Notes under the pieces: model-generated
The model's input: the letters and a program-made list of their open reading frames with translations, nothing else
Told to the model about the DNA's origin: nothing
The model's database searches: none
Source of the DNA: Paenibacillus xerothermodurans
Lineage (GTDB): Bacteria > Bacillota > Bacilli > Paenibacillales > NBRC-103111
Assembly (NCBI RefSeq): GCF_002220865.2
Contig: NZ_NHRJ02000001.1
Coordinates: forward strand, 682,001 to 746,000
Direction of reading: 5' to 3'
Length of the DNA: 64,000 nt
Part shown: piece by piece, positions 24,203 through 33,026 of the stretch
How positions within the stretch are numbered: position 1 is the stretch's first letter
How the letters are laid out: each line of letters starts with the position of its first letter
Program-made: the position numbers and the translations under genes

Positions 24203-25705
24203 CTATAGCGGTTGACACGCCGCCTTCTTATAAAAGTCTTTGACAGCCGGATACAACGTTTGAAATAAGTGGTACAAGTCATCGTACGCAGCTGCCGAAC
24301 CTGCGTCAGGCGTAAACCTTCTTCTTTCCCCTCCGCGATTGCACAGGGCAATGTCTGCGGTGCTAAAGAGCCCTGCCGCGACACCGGCGAGGAAGCACGC
24401 GCCCAGCAATGCCGTTTCGCCAATCTGCCTTGTCTCGATACTGGTGCGCATCACGGTGGCTTTAATCCCGTTCCACACTACGTTCTGCGAACCGCCTCCG
24501 ATCGCGGTAAGCACCGAAGGAGACAAGTGGTACTCCTCACGCAGTATATCCATCAATTGACGCATGCCGAAGGAGCACCCTTCCAGAATGGCTCTCGCCA
24601 TGTCGGCCTTCCGTGTGCTCAAGGAAAGTCCGATAAACAATCCTCGCGCATCCGGATCCCAAATCGGGGACCGTTCACCATGCATGTATGGCAGAAAGAA
24701 AACACCGCCGGAACCAATCGGGCTTTGCTCGGGCAGCCTGACCAGCGCGTCCTGCATGGATCCCTCACCCTCCAAAAACTCGTTGTAGAACCATTGTACC
24801 GCCGCGCCGGGCGTGGACATCGCACCGTGAGACAACCACTGCCCCCTGATCACATGGCAGCGGTTTAGAAATCTGCGGTCAAACCGGTCCGTAGAGTCAC
24901 TGACCAGGGTAAGCACATCAGATGTTCCGACAGATTCAAACACTTCGCCGCACGGAATTCCCAATGCATAAGCGGAACTGGCGGTATCAGCGGCACCCGC
25001 TATGACGGGGATATGCGACACACCGATCACTGCGGCTAATGACTCGAGCGTCTCCCCTACTGCCGCGGCCGGCTCCACGATATCAGGGAGCAATGATTGG
25101 TCGACACCGAGCGCACTGCACATGTCCGCCGACCACGTATAATTGGCGACATCAAACAAGCCGGTAAACGACGCGTGCGTCCAATCGATCGTGAAGCGGC
25201 CGGTCAGCTTGGCGACCAGATAAGTTGAAAGATGCCCCCATTTGAAGGCTTGGGCATAGAGCTGCGGCTGGTGTGTGCGTGCCCATAATAAGCTGGTGGC
25301 CGAAGTCATACCAGGCTCAACCCGGTTGCAGGTGATCGAAAAGATACGGTCCTCGGGGAGCTTGGACGCAATCCATTCGGCTTCTCGTTTGCTCCGTTTG
25401 TCCATATAAAGAATACCGTTCGCCAAGTGGTTCCCATCCTGATCCATCAGAATAGACGCATTGCAAAACGTGCTCAAGCTGATGGCTAAGACGGCTCCGC
25501 CAGCCGACCGTATCTCCATAGCCGTGCGGTGGATGAGCACACACACCTGATCCCAAATTTCGCCCGGGTCGATTTCCACTCCGCCTGGGAATGGATAGTG
25601 AAGCTTGTAAGACGCACGAGAGAGGAAACATAGTTTCCCCTCTTCGTTCATAGCTCCTGCTTTTATTCCGCTTGTGCCCACGTCAATGCCGATAACATAT
25701 GACAT
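24203..25705 (-). CDS. FGGY-family carbohydrate kinase (xylulokinase-like), TRAP operon
   Basis: 500 residues from ATG 25705, with AGGTGG upstream. FGGY domains: IGIDVGTSGIKAG (about 4-16) for phosphate binding, IPVIAGAADTASSAY with the catalytic Asp, and AIGGGSQN.VW plus ETALLGACFLAG in the ATPase half. It is closest in pattern to xylulokinase/gluconokinase-like members; LsrK belongs to the same superfamily. It is the last gene of the nine-gene operon, 18 bp after the aldolase gene, so it probably phosphorylates a pathway ketose or polyol. Exact substrate unknown. Confidence 0.88.
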   Translation of the reverse strand: MSYVIGIDVGTSGIKAGAMNEEGKLCFLSRASYKLHYPFPGGVEIDPGEIWDQVCVLIHRTAMEIRSAGGAVLAISLSTFCNASILMDQDGNHLANGILYMDKRSKREAEWIASKLPEDRIFSITCNRVEPGMTSATSLLWARTHQPQLYAQAFKWGHLSTYLVAKLTGRFTIDWTHASFTGLFDVANYTWSADMCSALGVDQSLLPDIVEPAAAVGETLESLAAVIGVSHIPVIAGAADTASSAYALGIPCGEVFESVGTSDVLTLVSDSTDRFDRRFLNRCHVIRGQWLSHGAMSTPGAAVQWFYNEFLEGEGSMQDALVRLPEQSPIGSGGVFFLPYMHGERSPIWDPDARGLFIGLSLSTRKADMARAILEGCSFGMRQLMDILREEYHLSPSVLTAIGGGSQNVVWNGIKATVMRTSIETRQIGETALLGACFLAGVAAGLFSTADIALCNRGGERRRFTPDAGSAAAYDDLYHLFQTLYPAVKDFYKKAACQPL

Positions 25706-25723
25706 TTTCATCCACCTGTGCTT

Positions 25724-26542
25724 TTAAGAGATTTTTGTTTTCGTCAAATCTTCATATAACTGTGCGGCTTCTTGCACGGAACCGTCTTTGTGAATAATGT
25801 GGCTTAACGCCCTTACCACCGCTGTTGGATTTTGATTGTTCCAAACGAAACGGCCGAAGGTGATTCCCGCCCCTCCAACATCCAGCACGTCTTTGGTCAT
25901 TTGAAAGGCCGAAAGAATATCGTTGCCGGTGTCGCCGCCCGCCACAACCACTTTACAGGTGGTGGATGCGATGACCTTGCTGAAAGATTGCGGGTCTCCG
26001 GTATAATGTGTTTTCACGATATCTACACCTAACTCAGCGCCGAGCCGCACCGCATACGCATGATGACGCCAATCCATTTTTTCACTCTCCGGTATTTTAT
26101 TACCCCGCGGATAAATGTGCGCAATAACAGGCATGCCGAACGTGTTCGCCTCCGCCACAAACTCTCCCAAATTGCGAATCTGTTCCGGCTGATCATCGCC
26201 TCCCACGATGCAGCCGAGGGAGACCGCATCAGCGCCCATCCGCACGCCCTCAAGAACGCTGGTCACCCACGCATCGTAGTTCGGCTGCCAGGGCGAGAAG
26301 GTGGAACATTTCAGCACGAGCGAGGTTTTGCCGGCAAACGGGGCGAAGCAGCTTTCTACCAGTCCCTTGTGGATGGTGATTCCATCGGGCCCCCCGCTCG
26401 CGATCTCATCCACCTTGCGCTGTATCGGCATTAACTCCTCGAAAATGCCCCTGGCCATCGCCTGGTCTACAGCGACCGACAGAAGTCTTCCATTGCCGCT
26501 CAACAAACGCTGTAAACGAATCTTTTTACCGAAAAATGACAT
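25724..26542 (-). CDS. Class I aldolase of the LsrF/DeoC/FbaB type
   Basis: 272 residues from ATG 26542, with GGAGAG upstream. The TIM barrel has VAVDQAMARG near the N-terminus, GADAVSLGCIVGG, VDIVKTHYTGD with the likely Schiff-base Lys at about 177, and VVVAGGDTG phosphate-binding residues. Similar to LsrF (phospho-AI-2 processing) and to class I fructose-bisphosphate and tagatose aldolases. It would cleave or thiolyse the phosphorylated product of the operon's kinases. Confidence 0.87.
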   Translation of the reverse strand: MSFFGKKIRLQRLLSGNGRLLSVAVDQAMARGIFEELMPIQRKVDEIASGGPDGITIHKGLVESCFAPFAGKTSLVLKCSTFSPWQPNYDAWVTSVLEGVRMGADAVSLGCIVGGDDQPEQIRNLGEFVAEANTFGMPVIAHIYPRGNKIPESEKMDWRHHAYAVRLGAELGVDIVKTHYTGDPQSFSKVIASTTCKVVVAGGDTGNDILSAFQMTKDVLDVGGAGITFGRFVWNNQNPTAVVRALSHIIHKDGSVQEAAQLYEDLTKTKIS

Positions 26543-26571
26543 TGTATACACTCTCCTCTGATATATGTTGA

Positions 26572-27612
26572 CTAGCCCATCCGGATTACGGACTTCATCC
26601 CTTTGCCGGTCTTGACATCAAGAATGGCTTGTTGAATCGTGTCCAGCGTGTAGCCTTCCGTCGTGATCACTTGGGTGTTGATCAAACCTGCGGCAATGAG
26701 CGACATCGCTTTGTGGTAATCCGCCCGCGTGGATGCAGTGGTGCCGATAACGACCAGCTCGTTGTAGTGGATCAGATTTGGGTCCATCTCGGACATTACG
26801 CCATGGGTGAAACCTGCAAACAGATTCACGGTGCCGCCTTTTCTTGCCAGCTTTAAGCCGTCATTCACGATTTGCGGAATACCTATCGCCATAATGACTG
26901 CGTCCGCCCCAATGCCATCTGTTTCGCGCATCACGACATCGTACAGCGATTCTTTGCCGGAATGCACCACGGTTGTTGCACCGGCTTCCAGTGCCTTATC
27001 GAGACGATGCTCGAGCAATTCACTGACGATGATTTTACTGGCGCCGGATAACTTGGCCAGCTGGACGTGCATGAGCCCGATAGGACCGGCTCCGATCACG
27101 ACCACTGTATCGTTCAACTGAATGTTGGATTTGCGATTGCCGTTGATGCAGCAGGCCAAAGGCTCCGCGATCACCGCTTGCTCAAAATCCACATGAGCAG
27201 GTATTTTGACAAGGTTGCCGGCGGCGAGCGCCGTACCGGGAATGCGCACATACTCGGCAAAGCCGCCGTCGAACTCGTAGCCGATCGCTGTGCGGTTCGC
27301 ACAGGCGTTCTCCCGATTGCTTAAGCAATAGTGGCATTTACCGCATGGTATCACAGGAATTACACCGACCCGGTCTCCAGCCGCGAAACCAGCCACATTA
27401 GCGCCCACTTGCTGCACTGTGCCTGCCATCTCGTGGCCGATCACCGAGGGAACGCGCACTCCTTTCGTTTTTTTGCCGTCAAAGATACGCACATCCGTGC
27501 CGCACACCGCGCTGACGTTAATTTTCACAAGCACGGCATCTGCAGTGATCGGGGGCTGTTCGACCTCCTCCAATTGCATATTCCCTGGGCCATAAAACAC
27601 TGCTGCTTTCAT
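26572..27612 (-). CDS. Zinc-dependent alcohol/polyol dehydrogenase (MDR family)
   Basis: 346 residues from ATG 27612, with GGGAG upstream. The catalytic zinc site is given by CGTDVRI (Cys about 37) and GHEMAGTVQQVG (His and Glu about 59). The structural zinc site is PCGKCHYCLSNRENAC. NAD binding is VVIGAGPIGLMHVQLAK. It matches sorbitol, threonine and butanediol dehydrogenases and probably oxidises the imported polyol to a ketose. It is the third gene from the 3' end of the TRAP operon. Confidence 0.9.
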   Translation of the reverse strand: MKAAVFYGPGNMQLEEVEQPPITADAVLVKINVSAVCGTDVRIFDGKKTKGVRVPSVIGHEMAGTVQQVGANVAGFAAGDRVGVIPVIPCGKCHYCLSNRENACANRTAIGYEFDGGFAEYVRIPGTALAAGNLVKIPAHVDFEQAVIAEPLACCINGNRKSNIQLNDTVVVIGAGPIGLMHVQLAKLSGASKIIVSELLEHRLDKALEAGATTVVHSGKESLYDVVMRETDGIGADAVIMAIGIPQIVNDGLKLARKGGTVNLFAGFTHGVMSEMDPNLIHYNELVVIGTTASTRADYHKAMSLIAAGLINTQVITTEGYTLDTIQQAILDVKTGKGMKSVIRMG

Positions 27613-27676
27613 TCTCTTCACTCCCAATTGTGTCTGTTTAATATAATGAAGCGGGTCGGATGCGATATCGATAGTA

Positions 27677-28546
27677 TCAATGGCGTTTGTGGGTAGTTGA
27701 ATTTCTCGTCTTAAACAGGCTGTCCGAAGCCCGCTGCGGATGCTTCAACGCGACCGCCGTATAAATCGCGTCGATAATCATCAACTGCGCAATGCGCGAA
27801 GCCACGGCATCTGTTCGGAACATCGTCTCCGGAGCGGCTGTGAATAAGGTGATATGTGCGACTTTAGTGATAGGCGACTTCGAAAAGTTAGTGATGCAGA
27901 TGACCGTTGCGCCTTGTTCTCTGGCGGTCTCAGCCGCATGGATGATATCCAGGTTTGTGCCGGAATGGGAAATCGCAATCAGCACGTCTTGCTCATTCAG
28001 CAGGCTTGCAGACATGGCTTGCATGAATACGTCCGTGTACGCCAACGTTTTGATGCCGATCTTAAGAAATTTGTGCTGAGCGTCAAAAGCGACCGAGCCC
28101 GAGGCCCCCGTACCGTAGATTTCAATCATTCTAGCCGCTGCGATCGCATCGATAGCCTTCTCCAGCTGATCGTCTTGCAGCACTTCCAGCGTGTCATGAA
28201 GCGCCTGTACACTGGATTCGTAAATTTTTTGCTTTATAGCGGTGACACTGTCATTCAATTCGATGCCTTCCTGGATCTGTTTCTCAGGCCGCATGACATC
28301 CTTTGCAACGTTGATTTTCAAATCTTGATACCCTTTGTATCCTAGACGTCTGCAAAATCTGATGATCGAGGAATCGCTTGAACCGCTGCGCTCAGCGAGC
28401 TCCGCAATCGATAAATGAATGATCTCTTCGGCGCCGGATGAGACGTAGTCGGCTACTTTTTTTTCACTCTGGCTCAATTGAGCGTACACGGAATCTATTC
28501 TCGTCAAATAGCCGGGTCTCCCAATGCTGTTTAAATGCTGTTCCAT
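27677..28546 (-). CDS. RpiR-family regulator (HTH plus SIS domain)
   Basis: 289 residues from ATG 28546, with GGAGGAG upstream. The N-terminal RpiR HTH (about 12-80) reads LSQSEKKVADYV...IAELAERSGSSDSSIIRFCRRLG. The SIS sugar-phosphate-binding domain (about 120-260) has IEIYGTGASGSVAFDAQHK and LIAISHSGTN. RpiR proteins sense phosphosugars and bind TGAA-N-TTCA type palindromes. Two such palindromes lie at the head of this operon (34149-34163 and 34181-34195), making autoregulation of the whole cluster likely. Confidence 0.92.
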   Translation of the reverse strand: MEQHLNSIGRPGYLTRIDSVYAQLSQSEKKVADYVSSGAEEIIHLSIAELAERSGSSDSSIIRFCRRLGYKGYQDLKINVAKDVMRPEKQIQEGIELNDSVTAIKQKIYESSVQALHDTLEVLQDDQLEKAIDAIAAARMIEIYGTGASGSVAFDAQHKFLKIGIKTLAYTDVFMQAMSASLLNEQDVLIAISHSGTNLDIIHAAETAREQGATVICITNFSKSPITKVAHITLFTAAPETMFRTDAVASRIAQLMIIDAIYTAVALKHPQRASDSLFKTRNSTTHKRH

Positions 28547-28582
28547 GAAAAACTCCTCCAAATGTCTATGTTGTCAGAGGAG

Positions 28583-29650
28583 TTAACTAGACCGGGTGAA
28601 GAATGCCTCCAAAAATTCCGCAGTCATGTTGATACCCCTCTTCACCGTTTCCTGGCTGCCACCTGCAATATGCGGGGTCCCCAATACGTTGGGCAATGCT
28701 AACAACTCGTTGTAGAAAGCAAACGGTTCGTCGCCAAACACATCCAATACAGCGCCGCGCAGACGCTTGGAGATCAACTGCTGTTTCAAAGCCGGGTAGT
28801 CAATTAGGTCCCCTCTGGCCGTGTTGATCAGCACAGCTTCCGGTTTCATCATAGCAAGCGTGGATGCGTTCAAAATCGGCGGCGCTCCCTTAGGCTGACG
28901 TGCGTGCAGACTAACGAAGTCGGATGCGGCGAGTACCTGTTCCAGGGTCTGCGGCTGCACTCCGAGCTCAGCGAACTCCGCGTCTTTCACGTACGGATCG
29001 TAGGCGATGACATTCATTTGAAATCCCTTCAATATGCGGGCGAGATGCCTTGCGATTCTACCGAAGCCGATCAAACCGAACGTTTTGGTGTACAGCTCGA
29101 CACCCGTCCGCTCGTATTCGTAGTAGCCAGGCTTCCATATTCCTGATTTGAGGAACGCCGAGCTCTCGGGGATGCTCCGCAGAAACGAGAGCAGCAGCCC
29201 GACTGTAAATTCAGCCACCCCCTCGGCATTTTTGCCGTTTGTGTTAAAAATCGTTATGCCACGCTGCTCCAGATAAGCACGGTCGATATTGACGGGGCCG
29301 CCCCGTAAAATGACGACGGCTTGCAGTGCATCCGCCTGCTCGAGAACCTCGCGGGGCACTGCCGCCCCGTGGATAATCAGGATGTTCACGCCTTGGAGCC
29401 AGTTCAGCAGAGCAAACGGCTCGCCGTAAAATTCCCTCACGCCGCACGGCTCCTTAACCTCATTCGGGTCATCCCACGACATTCCGCTCGGGACACAAGT
29501 ATCATCGTCCAATGTAAATTGTTCGATAGGAAAGTCATATTTGATGGTGTGAATTTCCAATTCAAATTTGTTCGACAGCCGACTTTGCAATTGCTCTCCA
29601 ACCAACACAGGATCAAAAAACTTGTCTCCAACAATGAGTACTCGCGTCAT
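28583..29650 (-). CDS. D-2-hydroxyacid dehydrogenase (SerA/GhrB-like)
   Basis: 355 residues with GGGAGACG before the ATG. The Rossmann motif is GLIGFGRIARHLARIL (about 195-210). The catalytic triad is in INTARGDLID (Arg), DVFGDEP (Glu) and GTPHIAG (His). There is no ACT domain, so it is not a full-length serine-pathway SerA. It lies between the TRAP permease and the regulator and probably oxidises or reduces a hydroxyacid in the pathway. Confidence 0.9.
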   Translation of the reverse strand: MTRVLIVGDKFFDPVLVGEQLQSRLSNKFELEIHTIKYDFPIEQFTLDDDTCVPSGMSWDDPNEVKEPCGVREFYGEPFALLNWLQGVNILIIHGAAVPREVLEQADALQAVVILRGGPVNIDRAYLEQRGITIFNTNGKNAEGVAEFTVGLLLSFLRSIPESSAFLKSGIWKPGYYEYERTGVELYTKTFGLIGFGRIARHLARILKGFQMNVIAYDPYVKDAEFAELGVQPQTLEQVLAASDFVSLHARQPKGAPPILNASTLAMMKPEAVLINTARGDLIDYPALKQQLISKRLRGAVLDVFGDEPFAFYNELLALPNVLGTPHIAGGSQETVKRGINMTAEFLEAFFTRSS

Positions 29651-29666
29651 GTTCGTCTCCCTTCTA

Positions 29667-30947
29667 CTATTTACTGAGAAACTCTATCGGCTGAATGACG
29701 ATTTGCGGGAATAGAATAAGCAGCAGCAGGATCAGGCAGTGGACGACCAAAAACGGCCACACACCCTTCATCACGCCCTGCATGCTCGTCTTACCGACGC
29801 CGCAAGCCACATTCAACACAGTTCCAACCGGCGGTGTGAGCAAGCCGATCACGTTGTTGATGATAAATAAAATCCCGAAATAAACCGGATCGATCCCAGC
29901 CTGTACAACAACCGGCATCAGGACCGGTGTGAGAATCAATATCGTCGGGGTCAAATCCATGGCGGTACCGACGAGAAACACCAACACATTGATCATGAGC
30001 AGCAGCACCAGCGGGTTGTCCATGACCGGCCCAAGAATGCCGACCAATTGAGAAGGGATATCGGCTGCCGTGATAAACCACGCAGACACCATGGCGGCCG
30101 CAGCCAGAAACATAACGGTGCTCGTTGTTTTCGCAGCAGATGTGAACAGATGGTACAGGTGCTGAATTTTCAAATCACGGTAAATAAACAGGCCGACGAA
30201 CAGTGCGTAGAATACGGCCACGACGCCGGCTTCAGTTGGCGTGAACGCGCCACCGCGCATCCCCACAATGATGATCACCGGCAGCAGCAGCGCCCAAACA
30301 GCTTGCACCGTCGTGCTGACTACTTCTTTGAGTGATTTGCGGGGCACCGGTTCGATTTTCTTTTTGCGCATCAACAGCCACCAGACGGCGGCGAGACCAA
30401 CAGCCATCATGATTCCGGGAACAATGCCGCCCAAGAACAGCTTGGTGATAGACACGTTCGCGGTGACGCCGAACACAATCATCGGGATGCTTGGCGGGAT
30501 CACGGGTGCAATAATGCCGCTTGCGGCGACCAATCCCGTCGACTGGTTCCGGTCATACCCTGATTTCACCATCATCGGGATTAAAATCGCACCGAGTGCG
30601 GCCGTATCCGCGACAGCGGAACCGGAGAGACCCGCGAAAAATACGCTGCCGAGAATGACCACATAACCCATGCCTCCTTTGATATGCCCGACCAGCGCCA
30701 TAACGAAGGCAACAATCCGCTTCGATATCCCGCCCGCATTCATCAGCTCACCGGCAAGAATGAAGAACAGAATGGCTGTCAGCGAAATGCTGTCCGCTCC
30801 GCCGATCAAGCTCTGAATGAGAACTTGTGTGTCGAACATTCCGAGATAAAACATTAAGGCCACACCGCTCAGCAGCAGAGCAAAAGCGATCGGCATGCCG
30901 AGCGCCATCGCACCGAGCAATGAACCAACAAACACGGTCAAAGTCAT
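29667..30947 (-). CDS. dctM: TRAP transporter large permease, DctM
   Basis: 426 residues, about twelve membrane spans, with CGGAGGG before the ATG. Family hallmarks: GLSGSAVADTAALGAILIPMM, SGIIAPVIPPSIPMIVFG and GLLTPPVGTVLNVACGV. It forms the Na+-driven channel of a tripartite importer with the small permease and the binding protein. TRAP systems usually move organic acids, sialic acids and sugar acids; polyols are less common. Confidence 0.95.
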   Translation of the reverse strand: MTLTVFVGSLLGAMALGMPIAFALLLSGVALMFYLGMFDTQVLIQSLIGGADSISLTAILFFILAGELMNAGGISKRIVAFVMALVGHIKGGMGYVVILGSVFFAGLSGSAVADTAALGAILIPMMVKSGYDRNQSTGLVAASGIIAPVIPPSIPMIVFGVTANVSITKLFLGGIVPGIMMAVGLAAVWWLLMRKKKIEPVPRKSLKEVVSTTVQAVWALLLPVIIIVGMRGGAFTPTEAGVVAVFYALFVGLFIYRDLKIQHLYHLFTSAAKTTSTVMFLAAAAMVSAWFITAADIPSQLVGILGPVMDNPLVLLLMINVLVFLVGTAMDLTPTILILTPVLMPVVVQAGIDPVYFGILFIINNVIGLLTPPVGTVLNVACGVGKTSMQGVMKGVWPFLVVHCLILLLLILFPQIVIQPIEFLSK

Positions 30948-30973
30948 TTCGTTCCCTCCGCTGCTCTTCTCAT

Positions 30974-31495
30974 TTAATGACCGGCTCCCAATTCTTCCGA
31001 TTCTCTAACTGCGATCAAATCCGCCTCCGCCGTCGCTTTGAACATCACACGATAGAGGTTGCACATGAGGATAAGCAGCATGCTGATGCTCGTGATGATT
31101 CCAACCGCATAGATGAACGACATAGGCAGCCCTGTGGCTGGGGCATTGCTCTCATGTGCAACGATGGTCATTTTCCAGCTGCCGTCCAATACCAGCCAAA
31201 GACAAAAACCGACCGCGACATTGCTAAAAATAAATACCGCTTTTTTCATTCCGTGAGGCAGCTTCTTGACAAGCATGTCCACGCCCAGATGTTGGCTGTC
31301 TTTCAGCCCGGCAATGGCACCCAGAAAGGTCAGATAGATAAAAAGGAATCTGCAAACTTCTTCGGCCCATGGAATTCCGGAGTCAAACAGGTAGCGGAGG
31401 ACTACGTTGCCAAAATAGAAGACACACATCAAGGCAACGATTAAAAACAGAAGCAAATTAAGCAAATGGTTAACAGCCTTCGATATTGTCTGCAC
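30974..31495 (-). CDS. dctQ: TRAP transporter small permease, DctQ
   Basis: 173 residues, four membrane spans, GTG start. The pattern GIPWAEEVCRFLFIYLTFLGA is typical of DctQ. The start overlaps the stop of the kinase gene by one base, so translation is probably coupled. Works with the DctM and DctP proteins of the same operon. Confidence 0.93.
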   Translation of the reverse strand: MQTISKAVNHLLNLLLFLIVALMCVFYFGNVVLRYLFDSGIPWAEEVCRFLFIYLTFLGAIAGLKDSQHLGVDMLVKKLPHGMKKAVFIFSNVAVGFCLWLVLDGSWKMTIVAHESNAPATGLPMSFIYAVGIITSISMLLILMCNLYRVMFKATAEADLIAVRESEELGAGH

Positions 31496-32946
31496 TACGA
31501 GGTCCCCCTTTCTTGCAGGTACAGCTGATAGCGGGTCTCATAGTGGGATGCCACCTCTATATCCGGTTCCAGCAATATCTTTTTTTGATGGTGCAGCACC
31601 CGTGCCGCCGCCTGGTTCACATCACTGAACTTTTTCAGAGCCAGCCCGGACAAGATAAACCCTCCCAAGGAGGTCATGTCGACACCATGAATCACTTCTA
31701 TCGGCTTATTCATGATGGTTGATTTCATCTGCAGAAAATTGACCGATTTCGATGATCCGCCAACCAAGCGCACCAGATCGGTTTGCAGGTTTAACTTGGT
31801 GTTCAAATGGTGCAGTAATGCGCGGGTTTCCAAAGCTATGCCCTCCAAAACGCCTAAAGAAAAATCCACTTCATTGTGCTGAGACTCAATATTGATGAAA
31901 TGGCCCGTGCGGGACGGCTGCATACGCCTCCCCCAAGGGATGAACAGCGGCAGACGCCGCAGATGCTCTTTCCACAGTGCACCGAAATCGGAACGCTGCT
32001 CCCACTTGAACAAATGAAACAGCTGGTTTGCCCATTCCATGATTTTCCCGGTGCTCGCTACATACCCTACGATAAACAGTTCGTTGTCTATTACATGGCT
32101 CTCCAGATTGCACTCATCGTTGAAAAAGGATAGCGCCGGGTTGTTCAAATAAGGGACCACCAACGCTTCGGACGTACCTGTAGAGTTTAAAGCGCTGGAT
32201 TTGTCGTGGGTGCCGCCGGCGAGCGCGGCAAACATATGGTCATGGCCACCCAAAATCAACTGCGTGTTGCTGTACGCTGCTCCCTGCCGATAGCGCTTGT
32301 CAAGCGGGCCGATGCGCGATCCGGACGGCCTTGGCGCTGGAAGCTGTTCTATTGATAGGTTGAAGTGATCGGTCAAAGCAGAGTTCCACTCTTTTGTCAA
32401 GCTGTTGAACAGCATCGTTCTCGACGCCTGCGAATAATCGGTGATAAACTTTTTTTGCTCGGACAGATGGTATAATACGTAGTCAGTTAAATTCAGCCAT
32501 TTATATGTTTCCGACGCAATTTGCGGATTGTTTTCAAAAAACCATTGGATGCGGAACGGCAGATACATAGGCAGCGGATGCTGTTGAAATAAGTGATGCA
32601 TGTCGTGAAAGTCAGACAGTTCCACCGTCCGCGCGCTTCTCTGGTCGTTCCAGCATACACAGGGATACAGCGGCTGCCCTTGCCGGTCTACCGGTATGAA
32701 TGAGCAGGCCATACCCGAGATGACAATCGCATCAACTGCGGTGACCGTCGGGCCGCCATGCAGCAGCGCCTTCAGTATGGTGGAGATGCTGCTAAGCACT
32801 TGATCAGGGTCGATTTCAGATATACCGCATTCTTGCTTCAAATAAGATGTGGGACAAATGACTTGATTCAGCTTACGGCCATCCAGTTGGAACAAATAGC
32901 CTTTTATATGTGTGGTCCCCACATCCAGCGTGACTATACAATTCAT
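31495..32946 (-). CDS. FGGY-family carbohydrate kinase inserted inside the TRAP gene set
   Basis: 483 residues from ATG 32946, with GGGAG upstream. CIVTLDVGTTHIKGYLF is the N-terminal phosphate loop, LILGGHDHMFAALAGG holds the catalytic Asp, and LVRLVGGSSKSVNFLQ is in the ATPase half. It is only distantly like the operon's other FGGY kinase. The gene sits between the binding-protein gene and dctQ, an unusual place that argues for direct coupling of uptake and phosphorylation. Substrate unknown. Confidence 0.87.
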   Translation of the reverse strand: MNCIVTLDVGTTHIKGYLFQLDGRKLNQVICPTSYLKQECGISEIDPDQVLSSISTILKALLHGGPTVTAVDAIVISGMACSFIPVDRQGQPLYPCVCWNDQRSARTVELSDFHDMHHLFQQHPLPMYLPFRIQWFFENNPQIASETYKWLNLTDYVLYHLSEQKKFITDYSQASRTMLFNSLTKEWNSALTDHFNLSIEQLPAPRPSGSRIGPLDKRYRQGAAYSNTQLILGGHDHMFAALAGGTHDKSSALNSTGTSEALVVPYLNNPALSFFNDECNLESHVIDNELFIVGYVASTGKIMEWANQLFHLFKWEQRSDFGALWKEHLRRLPLFIPWGRRMQPSRTGHFINIESQHNEVDFSLGVLEGIALETRALLHHLNTKLNLQTDLVRLVGGSSKSVNFLQMKSTIMNKPIEVIHGVDMTSLGGFILSGLALKKFSDVNQAAARVLHHQKKILLEPDIEVASHYETRYQLYLQERGTS

Positions 32947-32980
32947 TATCTTGTCTCCCACTTCAACAACTGTGATTAGC

Positions 32981-33002
32981 GGTCAGGGCCAACGCCCTGA
33001 CC
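32981..33002 (-). terminator. Perfect hairpin without T tract after dctP, likely mRNA-processing or attenuation element
   Basis: GGTCAGGGC (32981-32989) pairs perfectly with GCCCTGACC (32994-33002) around a CAAC loop. No T tract follows on the minus strand. It lies just after the binding-protein stop (33027) and before the kinase gene. Such hairpins often stabilise the upstream message so that the binding protein is made in excess (inference). Confidence 0.6.
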
Positions 33003-33026
33003 CACCGCCGCATATTTCGCAGCTTT

